Origin: Prostheceraeus crozeri
Taxonomy: Eukaryota; Platyhelminthes; Polycladida; Euryleptidae
Length of the DNA stretch: 64,000 bases
Direction: 5' to 3'
Assembly: GCA_907163375.1 (NCBI GenBank)
Contig: CAJQUW010007530.1
Coordinates: 806,001-870,000, forward strand
Shown: piece by piece, positions 13,217 to 23,900 of the stretch
Position numbering within the stretch: the stretch's first letter is position 1
Layout of the letters: each line of letters starts with the position of its first letter
Made by a program: the position numbers and the translations under genes
The notes under the pieces: generated by a model
Databases searched by the model: none
What the model saw: only the letters and a program-made list of their open reading frames with translations
What the model was told of the DNA's origin: nothing

Positions 13217-13395
13217 GTTTGTGCAAAATATGCTCGGTGTTGGAACTTTTTTATACACGCAATGTAGCCTACATGTTTATCCCTGTTCATATTCCGGTGC
13301 ATCCAGCATAAATATTGCAGTTTTGCTTAAAATGAGCTGGATGTTTCACTTTCCAATTTTATTCATGATATATAATCTTATTGTTGAAATATGAC
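13217..13395 (+). repeat. ~175-bp direct repeat, left copy
   Basis: Matches 19656-19827 with scattered differences and small indels; both copies contain ACTTTTTTATACACGCAATG and TTCACTTTCCAATTTTATTC. The two copies lie outside the 6-kb hAT-like element at 13583-19591. Subtracting that element leaves about 430 bp between copy starts, so a local tandem duplication that preceded the insertion is the simplest reading. Confidence 0.7.
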
Positions 13396-14731
13396 CGAAT
13401 TCCAAATCCTAATCTACTTAAGATTGCTTTTAGTTTAAAACTTAACCTTTACAACGAATGCATTATACAATTTATGCAATTCCTAGAAATTATGTATGTT
13501 TGCAGAGTTTAACCCTACTGTCCATATAATGGTTGAATAGTTAAAGATACAAATGTAGTAGCCAGATATCGACTCTTGTAACTAGGGCCCTGTGAGTATT
13601 CGAAAATGTCGAGTCGAGTACTCGACTCGAATTTCGAGTTTGACCGCTCGAGTACTCGACTCGACACGACATTTTGTTATACCGTTCGAGTACTCGAACG
13701 ATTCGACGAATAGGCCTACTTGAACCATGATGAGTATTCGAATCGAGTTGCCGAATATGCGTAAAAGTGTTTGCATAGCTTTCTTATTTCGATTACAATG
13801 AATTTCTTTAATAACATACTGCTTTAGCGTTTTTATTCAGCATTATGTTTTGGTCACAGCCTGGTCACGGCAATATTGAAGTTGCAATGAAATGTTCTCT
13901 AAATTCAGTCACATTTAACGACGGCCAATCACATCAAAATGAGACGATTAATTATTCCTATCTCAATCTCCCTCCGTGGTTGCACCGTGTCACGCGGAAA
14001 TCGATTGAGTGAGTGAGTGAATTTCTCTCATTTTATCTCCTCGGTGAGTGATTAGACAGGTCAGACCAATGCAGGATTTTCTCCATGGCTAGCCTGAGTT
14101 ACCGCATTGCCAGGCGAGGCTGCGCAACTTGTGAATCCCAATGTTATGTACTTTTTGTGTTATGCAATTTCTGTACCCTCTTGTTTTTCAATGGACCACA
14201 TGACTAATTGACTAAACCTCAGGAAGAACCACTTTGCCACTGGCATTCGCCTACATGCATCTTCGACTTCATAACCGTTCGACATAACATGCATCTTCGA
14301 CTTCATGTATCTGTTAGTCAATAGCGTCGCCGTCAGTCCTTGAATTCAACTCTCATTGAAAATCATAGCAGGTCACACCATGATGCTGTCATAGTACTGT
14401 ACTATAATAAATTGCCCGAAGTCAAACGAATTGTCTTTCGACTTTCTAAGGGACAAGTTTGGTGACGTAGTGAATGTGATCTGTCTTGTACAATATATAT
14501 AAAGCTAATTGAAAAACGACAAACTGTTTTGCAGATTTCATGAGAAAAAGGGTCGTAATTCGTCCATTCCTCTTTTCCGCTGATTTTTGTATGCTACCTT
14601 TCTAACATGCTTTCTTTGGCGGACATACATCAGTAGGACCCCTTCATATTAAAAAAAACGTACCCAATATCAAAAATCGCTTAGTATTATACCCGAAAGC
14701 AGAGTTGGAAAAGTCGGAATTGGAATTAATT

Positions 14732-15878
14732 TGTTGTCAGAGCTCGTAACATACAAATGTACACAAGATACGTTGATGACATATTTATTCTTACCTCCAA
14801 CAAAGATGAATCCATTACGATCTTAAACGAAATGAACGCACTGCACCCGAAGATCAATTTCACAATAGAACATCCAACTGATGAAAACACTTTATCTTTA
14901 CTTGACTTTACAATAACGATCAATAATGGTGAAATGAAATTCAACTATTTCCAGAAGTCAGCGAAAAAGCCTCTCTTCGTGAATTTCAATTCTGCCTTAC
15001 CCATACAGCAAAGGATGAATATAATAAAGAATGAGAAACAAAGACGTCTAAAGAGGTGTAGTTCTGTGAAACAAAAACAAGAATGTATGAAGAATTTCGA
15101 AGAAATGTTGATCGTCAATGACTACCCTAAGAATTTTTTGTAAACAACTATTCAACCAAGATAAACTTCCTCCTTTAAGAACTAAAACTGATTCTTTCTA
15201 TTACTTTCTAATACCACATATTTCGGATTCTTTCGACAACAAAGTCCTGAGAGTTTTTCGCAACTTGGATCTTCCAATCAGAATTGCCCACCGTTCCTAC
15301 ACCTTACGTATGGCATTGTCTTCAAAGAATGCGACTGATATTCCAAAGTGTGACCTTAACAACTGTACCATATCCAACAACAAGTTGTGTCACAAAACAA
15401 TGATAGTTTATGGACTAAAGTGTAACATATGCAGGGAAATTTAAATCGGTAGCACAGTACGCCCACTCCATGTGAGAGTCAAAGAACACAAGACTCAGAA
15501 GAGCTCTAGTGTATTCAAACAAAAAGAGACATGCTCTCCCCATTCAGTCTTCCCATTTTCAGTAAAAATTTTGGCTTCCAATATCAATGCCATCAATCTG
15601 AGGTTCAGGGAAGCTATGTTAATAAAATCCATGAAACCTGCCCTGAACAACAAGGATGAGTACAGAGCCTACCAATCGTTGATATTCTGATATCTTGATA
15701 CGTGCGTATACTTAAGTGCCATTGAATTTTTTGATATCTTTGATAACTTCATAATTTGATGATATTTGAAATTTGTGTCCTAGATTCTTTGATATCTGAA
15801 CAGGCCGTTATACCGGCGAAAATTTATAAATCAATATAAAATATAATCAGCAGCTTGGCTTAAATCATTTTACTTTCC
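14732..15878 (+). mobile_element. Penelope-like element, 5'-truncated (nest level 3)
   Basis: Alignment of copies A and B of the GGAATT hAT places this insertion after GGAATTAATT (ending 14731) and before GGAATTATT (from about 15879), a likely short target duplication. It encodes the back half of a Penelope-like protein: RT from the YVDD box onward, then a GIY-YIG-like endonuclease. The 5' truncation removes the front of RT. Confidence 0.75.
14757..15690 (+). pseudogene. Penelope-like RT/GIY-YIG endonuclease, 5'-truncated and broken
   Basis: The first frame (14757-15143) starts within RT at RYVDDIFILTSNKD, followed by SLLDFTITI and a lysine-rich thumb-like segment. A second frame (15118-15444) carries the linker and the cysteine pairs leading to the endonuclease (VYGLKCNIC). 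After an in-frame TAA near 15442 the translation resumes with IGSTVRPLHVRVKEH, the YIG and R...H parts of GIY-YIG, then SSSVFKQKETC. Two or three lesions separate the frames. The lineage within Penelope-like elements is not resolved; it differs clearly from the element at 60 kb. Confidence 0.75.
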
Positions 15879-16219
15879 GGAATTATTCCATTTTTTTTCG
15901 GAATTGGAATTGACGATATTTAAATCTACTGGAATTGGAATTGACCTTGATAAACCTCAATTCCACTTTTTCGATAGACCTGTGCTAAATCTATTTGTAC
16001 AAACATTGAAATCATAGTAGGCCTACTCGGCCGTTGTGGTAACTGCACGCAGAGATAAGAGAGAGATAGATCGACAGAGGTAGCTTTATTCTATTGTTGA
16101 ATAAAGGGTGGTAATTGTGACTTCGATGGACCTACAGTCCCGACAATGTTATTTCTGCGATTAAGCAAACAATGAAAATACAATCATCTTTGTTCAATCT
16201 GCTATCTAGTTATTTATCA

Positions 16220-16803
16220 AGTAGAATAAAATAGAACAGAAATCCAGATATTTCAAAATACTGAAAATCACAAATAGCAGAAAGTCACAGGACATACATG
16301 TAATCATAAGAAGTAAAATTAAAATCATCTTTGGATAGGTACATGTATATTAATGAAAGCTAATACCATACAACAGTAAAACTGTTTCACTCTTCCATAT
16401 GACATAAAAACACATTATGCGAGCCATGAATCAAAAGAAGGAAAATTTCTTAGCTGCACTGCTGACATATATACAAAAAATGAGTTCAAACGGCGTGTTG
16501 TTGCACAAAATAGTAATATGGCACGACCAGTACGCATACTGACAGGTGGAAGATGCTGATGTAGCGGATGAGAATGCAATAGACAGTTTTCAAATAGTTT
16601 TCTCGCAGCTTTCAGTCTTCTCGCTGCAAGGTTTCCCATACCATCACCACTTACATGACATACCGCAAATAACTCTATGTGCTCGTCTCTGCAATTTCTC
16701 AAGGTCTTCAGTCGGCTAGCTGGGATACCAACAAAAAGAGGTGAACAATACTCTAAAAGCGAGAGAAGGAGACTTTTATACACAGTAATCAATTTTTCTT
16801 TTG
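16220..16803 (-). mobile_element. LINE 3' fragment inserted in hAT copy A
   Basis: Minus-strand frame 16792-16415 (125 aa) matches the C-terminal region of a LINE RT protein: VYKSLLLSLLEYCSPLFVG, followed by a histidine- and arginine-rich stretch. It resembles the end of the LINE at 18190-19410 (LEYNSPLIVGI), so both belong to one group. Copy B of the hAT is continuous where this fragment sits. It is strongly 5'-truncated, the usual product of incomplete target-primed reverse transcription. Confidence 0.7.
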
Positions 16804-18189
16804 TAAGTAAGATAATTAATCAAAATGAAGCAATTGTTGAATTTAGTTCTTGATAGGATAAGCACACAAATTGGAGATCTACGTAATTGTTGTACACACG
16901 AAAAACAAGTGGCTTGGAAGGAGGAAAATTAGCGCTGCATTAAAGGGCAGCAACCCTGTCAGCTCAAATCACAATATAGACAGTGCCAACAAATTATTCT
17001 AATAATTAATGACTCAATTAAAATGGCAATTACATGAACTATTATTCAACTTCCCAACACAACAATGAACAATATTAATTTTAAGACTACAATTGTACAT
17101 ATACGATATGCAACGATAAAAGAAAAACTTTACACTTACATGCTAATTCACTTAATGTTGAATTCACTTCAATTCGATCGGATTCACTTATACCAAAATA
17201 ATATCATTAATATCAGTGTCACTTATACCGTCAATCATCAATTGCGCTCGCTTATGTGTTGCCGTATACGCTGCTGTGTTGTTATTCGGTGGCAGGCAGT
17301 TGTTGTTGCTACTTCTGTAATTAAGTTACACCGAGAGACCCCGGAGTTCTTCGAACAGCCACTGAGGATGTCGTATGTGTTGTTGTTGTGTCAATTTCTC
17401 ATCGTTTCTAATTTATACAAATTTTTGAGACTTGACGATAAATCCACTTTCTTTTGAAAATTGAAAAAGCTTCCTTTAATCTCTGCTCGTTAGCTTTCGA
17501 CCCGACCACATTTCGTTCTTATCACGGAATGTTTAATCTCCTTTTTTAACATGAACCATTAATCAGTTTTCATGATATCATTTTTATCGTCGTTTTTTCA
17601 TTCATCAACAATCAAGTTATTTACACATTGAATTTCTCTCTTCTGTCAATTTATTAATAGATTTATTCGCATCTCATCTCTCTCAGCGTTTGATTTTTTG
17701 CTGACCGTTAATTTTCTTTTTTCACGAGATATTGAATATCTCGTTTGCGAAAGGAAAATGGCGTAGGCTGACCGGTTACATATATACATGTACACAAGAA
17801 AGATGAACTATGAACATGAGAACGCACATACGAACGACGCAGGGAACGGAACACAGGAACAACGAGGATAGGATAAGGACACATGTGTTAGATTGAAACA
17901 AACAAACGTTAGACATATTAACATAAGACACTATACGCGACATGCAGTTATCGGAATTGAATCTTATTATGGAATTGGAGTTGGAATTGAAATTTCTGCT
18001 CTGGAATCGGAATTGGAATTAAAAAATTTCAGTGGAATTTTTCCAGCTCTGCCCGGAAGAGCATATGACCTCAGACATATGAGTGTTGCATGTAGATATC
18101 GCTGTTGCAGATAAGGTATAACATTATCCGGTTCATTAGCCTGTTGAGCGGAGTCATTGCCTAAGCGCGCTGTTAACTAAAGTGATTTA

Positions 18190-19410
18190 TCAGTAGTAGT
18201 AATATGTTTATTGATTAAATGGTAAGCACTTATTACAAAGATGACACTGACATTATTACTGATATGACAAAAAGGAAAGAAAAAAAAGTTTGTTCTAAGT
18301 AAGTAGTTCAAACGTTGCCGCTACGCGTATGTTTGCACACCTGATTGTACAAGGACACACAGAAAGGTACGAAGGATGTTTGGAGTATTCCAGTTCGCGA
18401 GATAGGTACTTGGTATTTGTTTGAATAATGTGGAACGTTTGGGCGGAGGTCGTATAGTGGATTACAGGGGTTCGATATATACCATGGAAGAGTTTTAATG
18501 CTGAAACCTGGCGGCAAGATTCAAGGGGGGTGAATTTTGAGCAGTTACAACAAGGTCCGCAAATAATTCGATGTGATCTTCGTCGAACTTTATCCAATTT
18601 TTCTGCACCTTTCTTGTTGATACCAACGATAAGCGGAGAGTTGTACTCCAAGATTGATAGAACTGTGGCGTTGTATAAAAGTTCAAGATCTTCAACTTTC
18701 AAAAATCGTTTTAGACGCTTTATGACGTAGAGACGCTGACAGGCTATTTTACAAATATTTTGAATGTGGCTGTCCCACGTCAACTTTTCGTTATATATAA
18801 CGCCAAGAATTCGCAATTGTTGACTGTAGTTGACATTACTGGGCGTGGTTAAAATATGACTTGGTTTCTTAATCATCATATTCGTCTTCCCCTCATTCAA
18901 CCTTAATCCATTACAAACACACCAACACCGAACATTTCCAATTTCATCTGTGATTAAACTATCAATGTCAGAGTTATCGGAGAATGGAATAACACAAACA
19001 ACGTCATCTGCATATTTGGAGAGCAGCACTTCAGAATTCTTTGACGGTAGAGAGCGCATATGGATGCAGAACAGAAAAGGGGATAATTTCCCACCTTGTG
19101 GAACACCCGAAGTTACCAGAATGACGGAGCTCAGACAGTTATTTGGCAGCTTAACTCGTTGTTGTCGACTCTGTAGCAGATCGCGGCACCAGTGTATGAA
19201 GTCCCTTGGTAAAGTTGTACTAGCCAATGATTTGTATAAACTTCCATGTTCAAGACAATCAAATGCCTTACTTAAATCGAGAGTAATAATTATAGTACCC
19301 GCCGTTTCAGTATTGTCCAAGGTTAGCGAGATGAAATCGTGAATCCGGATGTTGGCGTGGGTCGTAGATGAAAACGGCCGAAATACAAACTGATTGGGTT
19401 TCATTTCATC
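18190..19410 (-). mobile_element. 5'-truncated LINE in the outer hAT-like element
   Basis: A non-LTR retrotransposon copy that starts within the RT domain and ends near 18190. It lies between the right end of hAT copy A and the right end of the outer hAT-like element. The exact insertion ends are not marked by a duplication that I can see. Confidence 0.7.
18295..19404 (-). pseudogene. LINE reverse transcriptase, C-terminal two-thirds
   Basis: A 369-residue open frame without internal stops. It begins inside RT at NQFVFRPFSSTTHAN, then motif A (ITLDLSKAFDCLEHG), motif B (TSGVPQGGKLSPFLF) and the catalytic LSKYADDVVCVI. Next come LRLNEGKTNMMI and the end domain LLYNATVLSILEYNSPLIVG. The endonuclease and front part are absent through 5' truncation. 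The frame being intact suggests a recent copy, younger than the RTE LINE at 8.4-12.6 kb. The clade is not certain; Jockey, I and CR1 groups share these motifs. Confidence 0.8.
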
Positions 19411-19655
19411 TCATCTGTTACTAATCGAATAAATATATCCTTCTGGTAACTCAGGATCCAACCCTCAAACCTGGGGAAAAAGGAGACAATGAACGAGGAA
19501 TAAGTAAGATTAAGGTGACGTAGACGTTGTTACTTAGCCCATGCACTCGACTCGACTCGAGGCTGACAAAAGTCCGACTCGCAGGGCCCTACATGTAAGC
19601 TAAAGTAGCATAATGATTCGCGATTTTTAAGAATAGTACCTGTCAGATCGAATGT

Positions 19656-19827
19656 GATTATCGTTTGTGCAAAATAGGGAACTTTTTTATACACGCAATG
19701 TACATATTTATTCCCCTTCATATTCCCGTGTATATAGCATGACTATTGCAGTCTTACTTAAAATGAGCGGGATGTTTCACTTTCCAATTTTATTCATGAC
19801 ATATAATCGTAGTGTTGAAATATGACT
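19656..19827 (+). repeat. ~170-bp direct repeat, right copy
   Basis: Partner of 13217-13395. Begins 65 bp beyond the right end of the outer hAT-like element. The alignment ends in TTGAAATATGAC in both copies. Confidence 0.7.
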
Positions 19828-20372
19828 GGTCCGCTATCCGGCATTATCCATCCGGTAAGTGCAGATATGCGGCTGAAACCGGATAATGCCAGATATTGTG
19901 TGCATCCATAGACTAATGCCTATTCCTGGTAGAACAATGTCCTCTCACAGACTGCCGTCATTTGACGGGCTTGTGAAGCTTCTCTCAGCTTCGGAGAGTG
20001 TTATTCTATGATTGGAATTTATTGAATCGATAGATAGTTGCAAAATAGCGTTGCTATTCTGTTTTGCTATATACTGGCCGTGATTTTGCATATGAATCAA
20101 TTGACGATAATCAAGCAAATCTGTACGGCTGAAGTGAGTCTTTTAACTTCCTGGATATATTTGAATGAATAACCTTCTACCAGTCAACAGCAACATCTTC
20201 AGCTTAAGTTGCATTTTATTTAATCGGTCATCGGTCATATTTTTCAATTTGGAGTAAGATATTTTATGATTTTCTTTTAATCTTAATGAGTTTTGCTGTC
20301 AAGCTTTTTTATCCATCAGCTGACTCAAACATATTTCATGCAATGTGCACTTTTACTTTCAGATTAGCCGAC
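19828..20372. other. Upstream region of the THAP/zinc-finger gene
   Basis: Expected to hold the promoter and 5' UTR. A small inverted repeat lies near 19840-19892 (GGCATTATCC and GGATAATGCC). The pyrimidine-rich TTTTACTTTCAG at 20350-20361 directly before the start codon could be a splice acceptor of a 5'-UTR intron. No TATA box is claimed. Confidence 0.4.
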
Positions 20373-20488
20373 ATGGTGTATTGTTTTGCATTCGGTTGTA
20401 ATCATCAAAGTCTCCGTGAGCATTGCAAATTCTTCAGATTTCCTTTCAAAGATGAGCTGCTATTGGAACAGTGGAAAATTGCATCAAA
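20373..20488 (+). CDS. Exon 1: first half of the THAP domain
   Basis: Encodes MVYCFAFGCNHQ and RFPFKDELLLEQWKIAS. C4 and C9 are the first zinc pair; W34 is the conserved core tryptophan. Donor GTAAGG follows in phase 2. A shorter-than-usual spacing of charged residues is seen, but the fold signature C-x4-C-x42-C-x2-H is complete once exon 2 is added. Confidence 0.85.
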
Positions 20489-20945
20489 GTAAGGAATTAT
20501 TATTCTCTAATGCTACATTTTTCAGTATCAGATGTGCATTTCGGGAAGTTGGATGATGTCCAGCTATCGAAGATTCGACTGAGCAGGAAAAGTTCCGTCT
20601 AGTTGGCGCTGATTGAAAAATCTAAGCACCTGTTCTTGATCACTGTTTTTGATCATTTAGAAGCACATTTTTATTAGCTGCTAAAGTCATAGACTAGGTT
20701 TGTGAGCTCAGTCTTGAAGAAAAATGTCTATGTACATTGATCCTGGTTCTACTAGCTACTGGATGAGTGGACTGTGCACTTTCAAGCTACCGGAGATTTT
20801 TGGCATAAACTACAACAGGAATATATATCTAGAAGTCCATTGCGATTATCTCTCATACTGGTTTACTTGACGTCGGAAAAATAGTCAATAGACAGCTGCT
20901 CGAGGTTTAAAATAGTTCCCTTTATAAAAATATACATAATGTGTA

Positions 20946-20977
<32 letters not shown>

Positions 20978-23900
20978 CCTTAAACATGGAATTTCTTTTT
21001 TGATGTTCGTTATTTACCCTTAATACATTATGTTATAAAAATCCGCATTAATCCTATATATATTCTTTTCCTACTTGATAATGTATAATTCAGATGGTAA
21101 ATTCTCGGTAAAATTTAGAGTTTACAATTTATTACTTAATAATGTTCTAGGGAAAGTCAAGTATTTGTAGCAGTAAATTTCATTGGCTATGGCAGAGTTG
21201 GGCCTCATAGCCGATATGTATTGGCATTAAATGTAAATGCAATTGGCTCTGCCTAATGTCCATAAGCCAAGGCGTCTTTTCACACTAATCATTTATTTAG
21301 GTTAAAATTAGTATCCGAAGTACACTTGTATTCTATTGATACTTCACGATATTATATCCTAACCGCCTAAAGCATAACTGTTTATTTGTATTATTTTGTT
21401 TCAGTCGCGTTGATCGAGAACCCAATCAGTACGACCGTTTGTGTAGTTGCCACTTTAACGATGGTATAAAGGAAAACGGAGTCATAATGTTCACTCCTTC
21501 AGATGGCATACAGAATGATGACACCAAGGAGGGGGTAGAGGAAGAAAACGAAGAAGAGAAAAAAGAGATGGGAGAACTGATAAAGAAGGAAGTGAAAGAG
21601 GAACCCGATGAGAAGTATCAAGTTGCCCTCACACCCTCAACTCAGCCGAGTTATGTTTCACAGAGGTTGGCCATGCGTCGGAAACGTCTTCGGTTTGACT
21701 TCGTGTACTTTCAAAATACCAAATTGAAACGATTAGCCCCCAATCCTAACCCACCTGGAAAAGCAAAGAAGATTCCAAACTCTATCAAAGCCAGTGAGTG
21801 TTTTTGCATGCTAGGAAATGCCTGATACCTAGTCTAACGTCATCGCAAACAGACTGGTTTTGCCATGTTGGTGTTATCACGTTGTCGGTGTATTTAAACA
21901 AAGTTTTACACCTAAAAATTTAACCTATGACATTGCCAACCTAGTATCTATGCAGCATAATACCAGCAATCAAAATATACTGAAATTTTCGAATACGCAA
22001 GAAAATGTAATGTTTATATTACTGTCAAAAAAACGTCTGCGTAAAGCTTATACGGTGCACATTCCTGATTATATAGTGCACAGTTCTAGCTCGCCTGAGC
22101 ATTGAAAGAATGATGTCATTAGACTCGGGCAATGTAGAGACTAAATTACTTTGGCAGCCGTGGGCTCCGTGTTTTGTCCTACAAGGGCTCCTCAATGCGA
22201 CTCGAAAAAGTCCAAACTTTTTATGGCATCCATGGTGGTTTAATAAGTTGATTGAATGCAGAACAGGCTGTTTTGCGCTTGTCTATCCTGGCTTTACCTT
22301 GCGGCTGATGATCATGCGACATTGCAGAGTGGTCTCCGTGGCACGGTGGTTAAGCTGTTGGCCTATGGATCTTTCGGTCCAGATGTCGAGCCCCGAAGGT
22401 ACCATTGAAAATCGTCAGGAAGGGCATTCGGACTAAAAGATCATAACGGTCCAGATTAAAGTCTGACTGTCAACACCGTCCAAGCCACCAGTAAGGGGGA
22501 TAGTGACGTAAAACCATCATTTTTTTATTGCAGAGTGCCAGTTTGCCTGGACGACGAAAGAAAGTAGTATTAAATGTTAAACGTAACTAAAACAAAAAAC
22601 GAGTTTTATTCAAAAGCTGCATGATTGTGAAAAGTGAGATATCGTAAGGAAACATGCTTTACGGAGAAGTGGGGTGTTACTGTGTTCTCGATACATCAAC
22701 CAGTGTGAACTTCAGCTTCAATTAAATTTGACTCGGTTGTATTCCAACGTCAAACCACAAAACTCAATAATCCAGCTTGCCCTGTGAAATCATTTTTCGC
22801 ATATCTCATGATGATCATGTGAATTACATTTTATTCTCAGAGCTAAAGATGTACTGTTAAAACATCGTAATTCAACTTCACTACAGGAGCATGCACACAC
22901 TACAATAGCGAGAGAAGGTGTGTATCACTCTCATACGTAAGTGTCGCCGACTAAGCAGACAAGAAGTTTAAAAATTGCAATTAAAAACATGCTCACTGCA
23001 GTTTCCTGGAAGTAATTATCGATCGTTAGGAATTTTAACAAATGATAGTACATCTTCCTTACCACCTGACAATTCAGGAAGATTCCTTATGGCACGAAGA
23101 CGTGGTTAAAGCGTGGAAAACAGAATTTTATCTCGATGATTTTCTGTAGTTTTTTTTATCTTCTCTTAATAGTGCTTATGTCTAGAGTTAGGCCTAGTAT
23201 ATACGGACAACTTCATGTATGCAAATCCTCCAGCAACTTTCTTATAAAGATATCCATCATAGCTTCTGATTCCACCAATATCAATCTACGACTTTGTGAA
23301 GCAATCTAAGAACAGACATTCCATCAACAATAACAGAGACGAATGTGTTGGATATCATAATGTCAAACTTTCATCTTTTCATATGCTGTATTCAATTTTC
23401 AAACTGCCATTGTTCGTGATATAGATCTTCTTTTTATTTTGATTAGGCCGCTATATCGTGAAAATTTGAATGCCTTTTGAGAATAGACAACAGATTGACC
23501 GATCATTAAGAGTTCTTAAAAAGTATGCCTTTATACTTTAGAATGTGCAATCAAGTTCAGTTGCAAGTTTACCAGGAGGCATTCAATAGAGATTTTATCA
23601 GCTCTTTCAGGCCCTTTCTTGCATTGAGGTGTGGCATTTACAAAACACATGAACGTAGTAGGTGGAGTTCAACTAAGAGAGGCTTTACTGTACAACAAAT
23701 CTTGGTGAATTATTTTCATAAAAGAATTCGCAAATCACTGCGAGCAAAGTAATGTTCGTCTGAAGATGATCTGTAGAACACAGTGTAGTATATCACGCAT
23801 TGACTATTTCCAAAAGCTTCAGACTTCTAGTCCGGCAGCAAGAACGAGTTTCTGAAGGGAACGAGGCCGAAAATGAGACTTTCACAGAATGATGTGCACC

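Larger units (their letters stand above)
14700..18051. mobile_element. GGAATT-type hAT element, copy A (nest level 2)
   Basis: Ends are CAGAGTTGGAAAAGTCGG at 14700 and the inverted CAGAGCTGGAAAAATTCC ending at 18051. Flanks CCCGAAAG (14692-14699) and CCCGGAAG (18052-18059) match at 7 of 8, a hAT-size target duplication. Both termini are rich in the hexamer GGAATT in near-tandem. The same family recurs as copy B at 54485-56664, which shows that copy A carries two later insertions: a Penelope-like element (about 14732-15878) and a LINE fragment (about 16220-16803). The middle (17241-17680) is unrelated to the middle of copy B. No transposase seen. Confidence 0.8.
13583..19591. mobile_element. 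Outer hAT-like element (nest level 1)
   Basis: The left end TAGGGCCCTGTGAGT at 13583 is inverted at the right end (complement TAGGGCCCTGCGAGT, ending at 19591). The 8-bp flanks CTTGTAAC (13575-13582) and CATGTAAG (19592-19599) agree at 6 of 8 positions, as expected for an old hAT target duplication. Behind each end are palindromic clusters built from TCGAGTACTCGA and ACTCGACTCG, likely transposase-binding sites. No transposase of its own was seen, so it is non-autonomous. Most of its present length is later insertions: a second hAT-like element (14700-18051) and a LINE (about 18190-19410). Confidence 0.65.

Noticed and set aside
17065-17457. 130-residue open frame inside hAT copy A
   Set aside because: No transposase or other motif; the start overlaps non-coding sequence shared with copy B, where the frame is not kept.
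13217-19827. Direct repeats read as terminal repeats of one large retroelement
   Set aside because: They lie outside hAT-type ends with their own flanking duplication, and no retroelement genes fit between them in the expected order.
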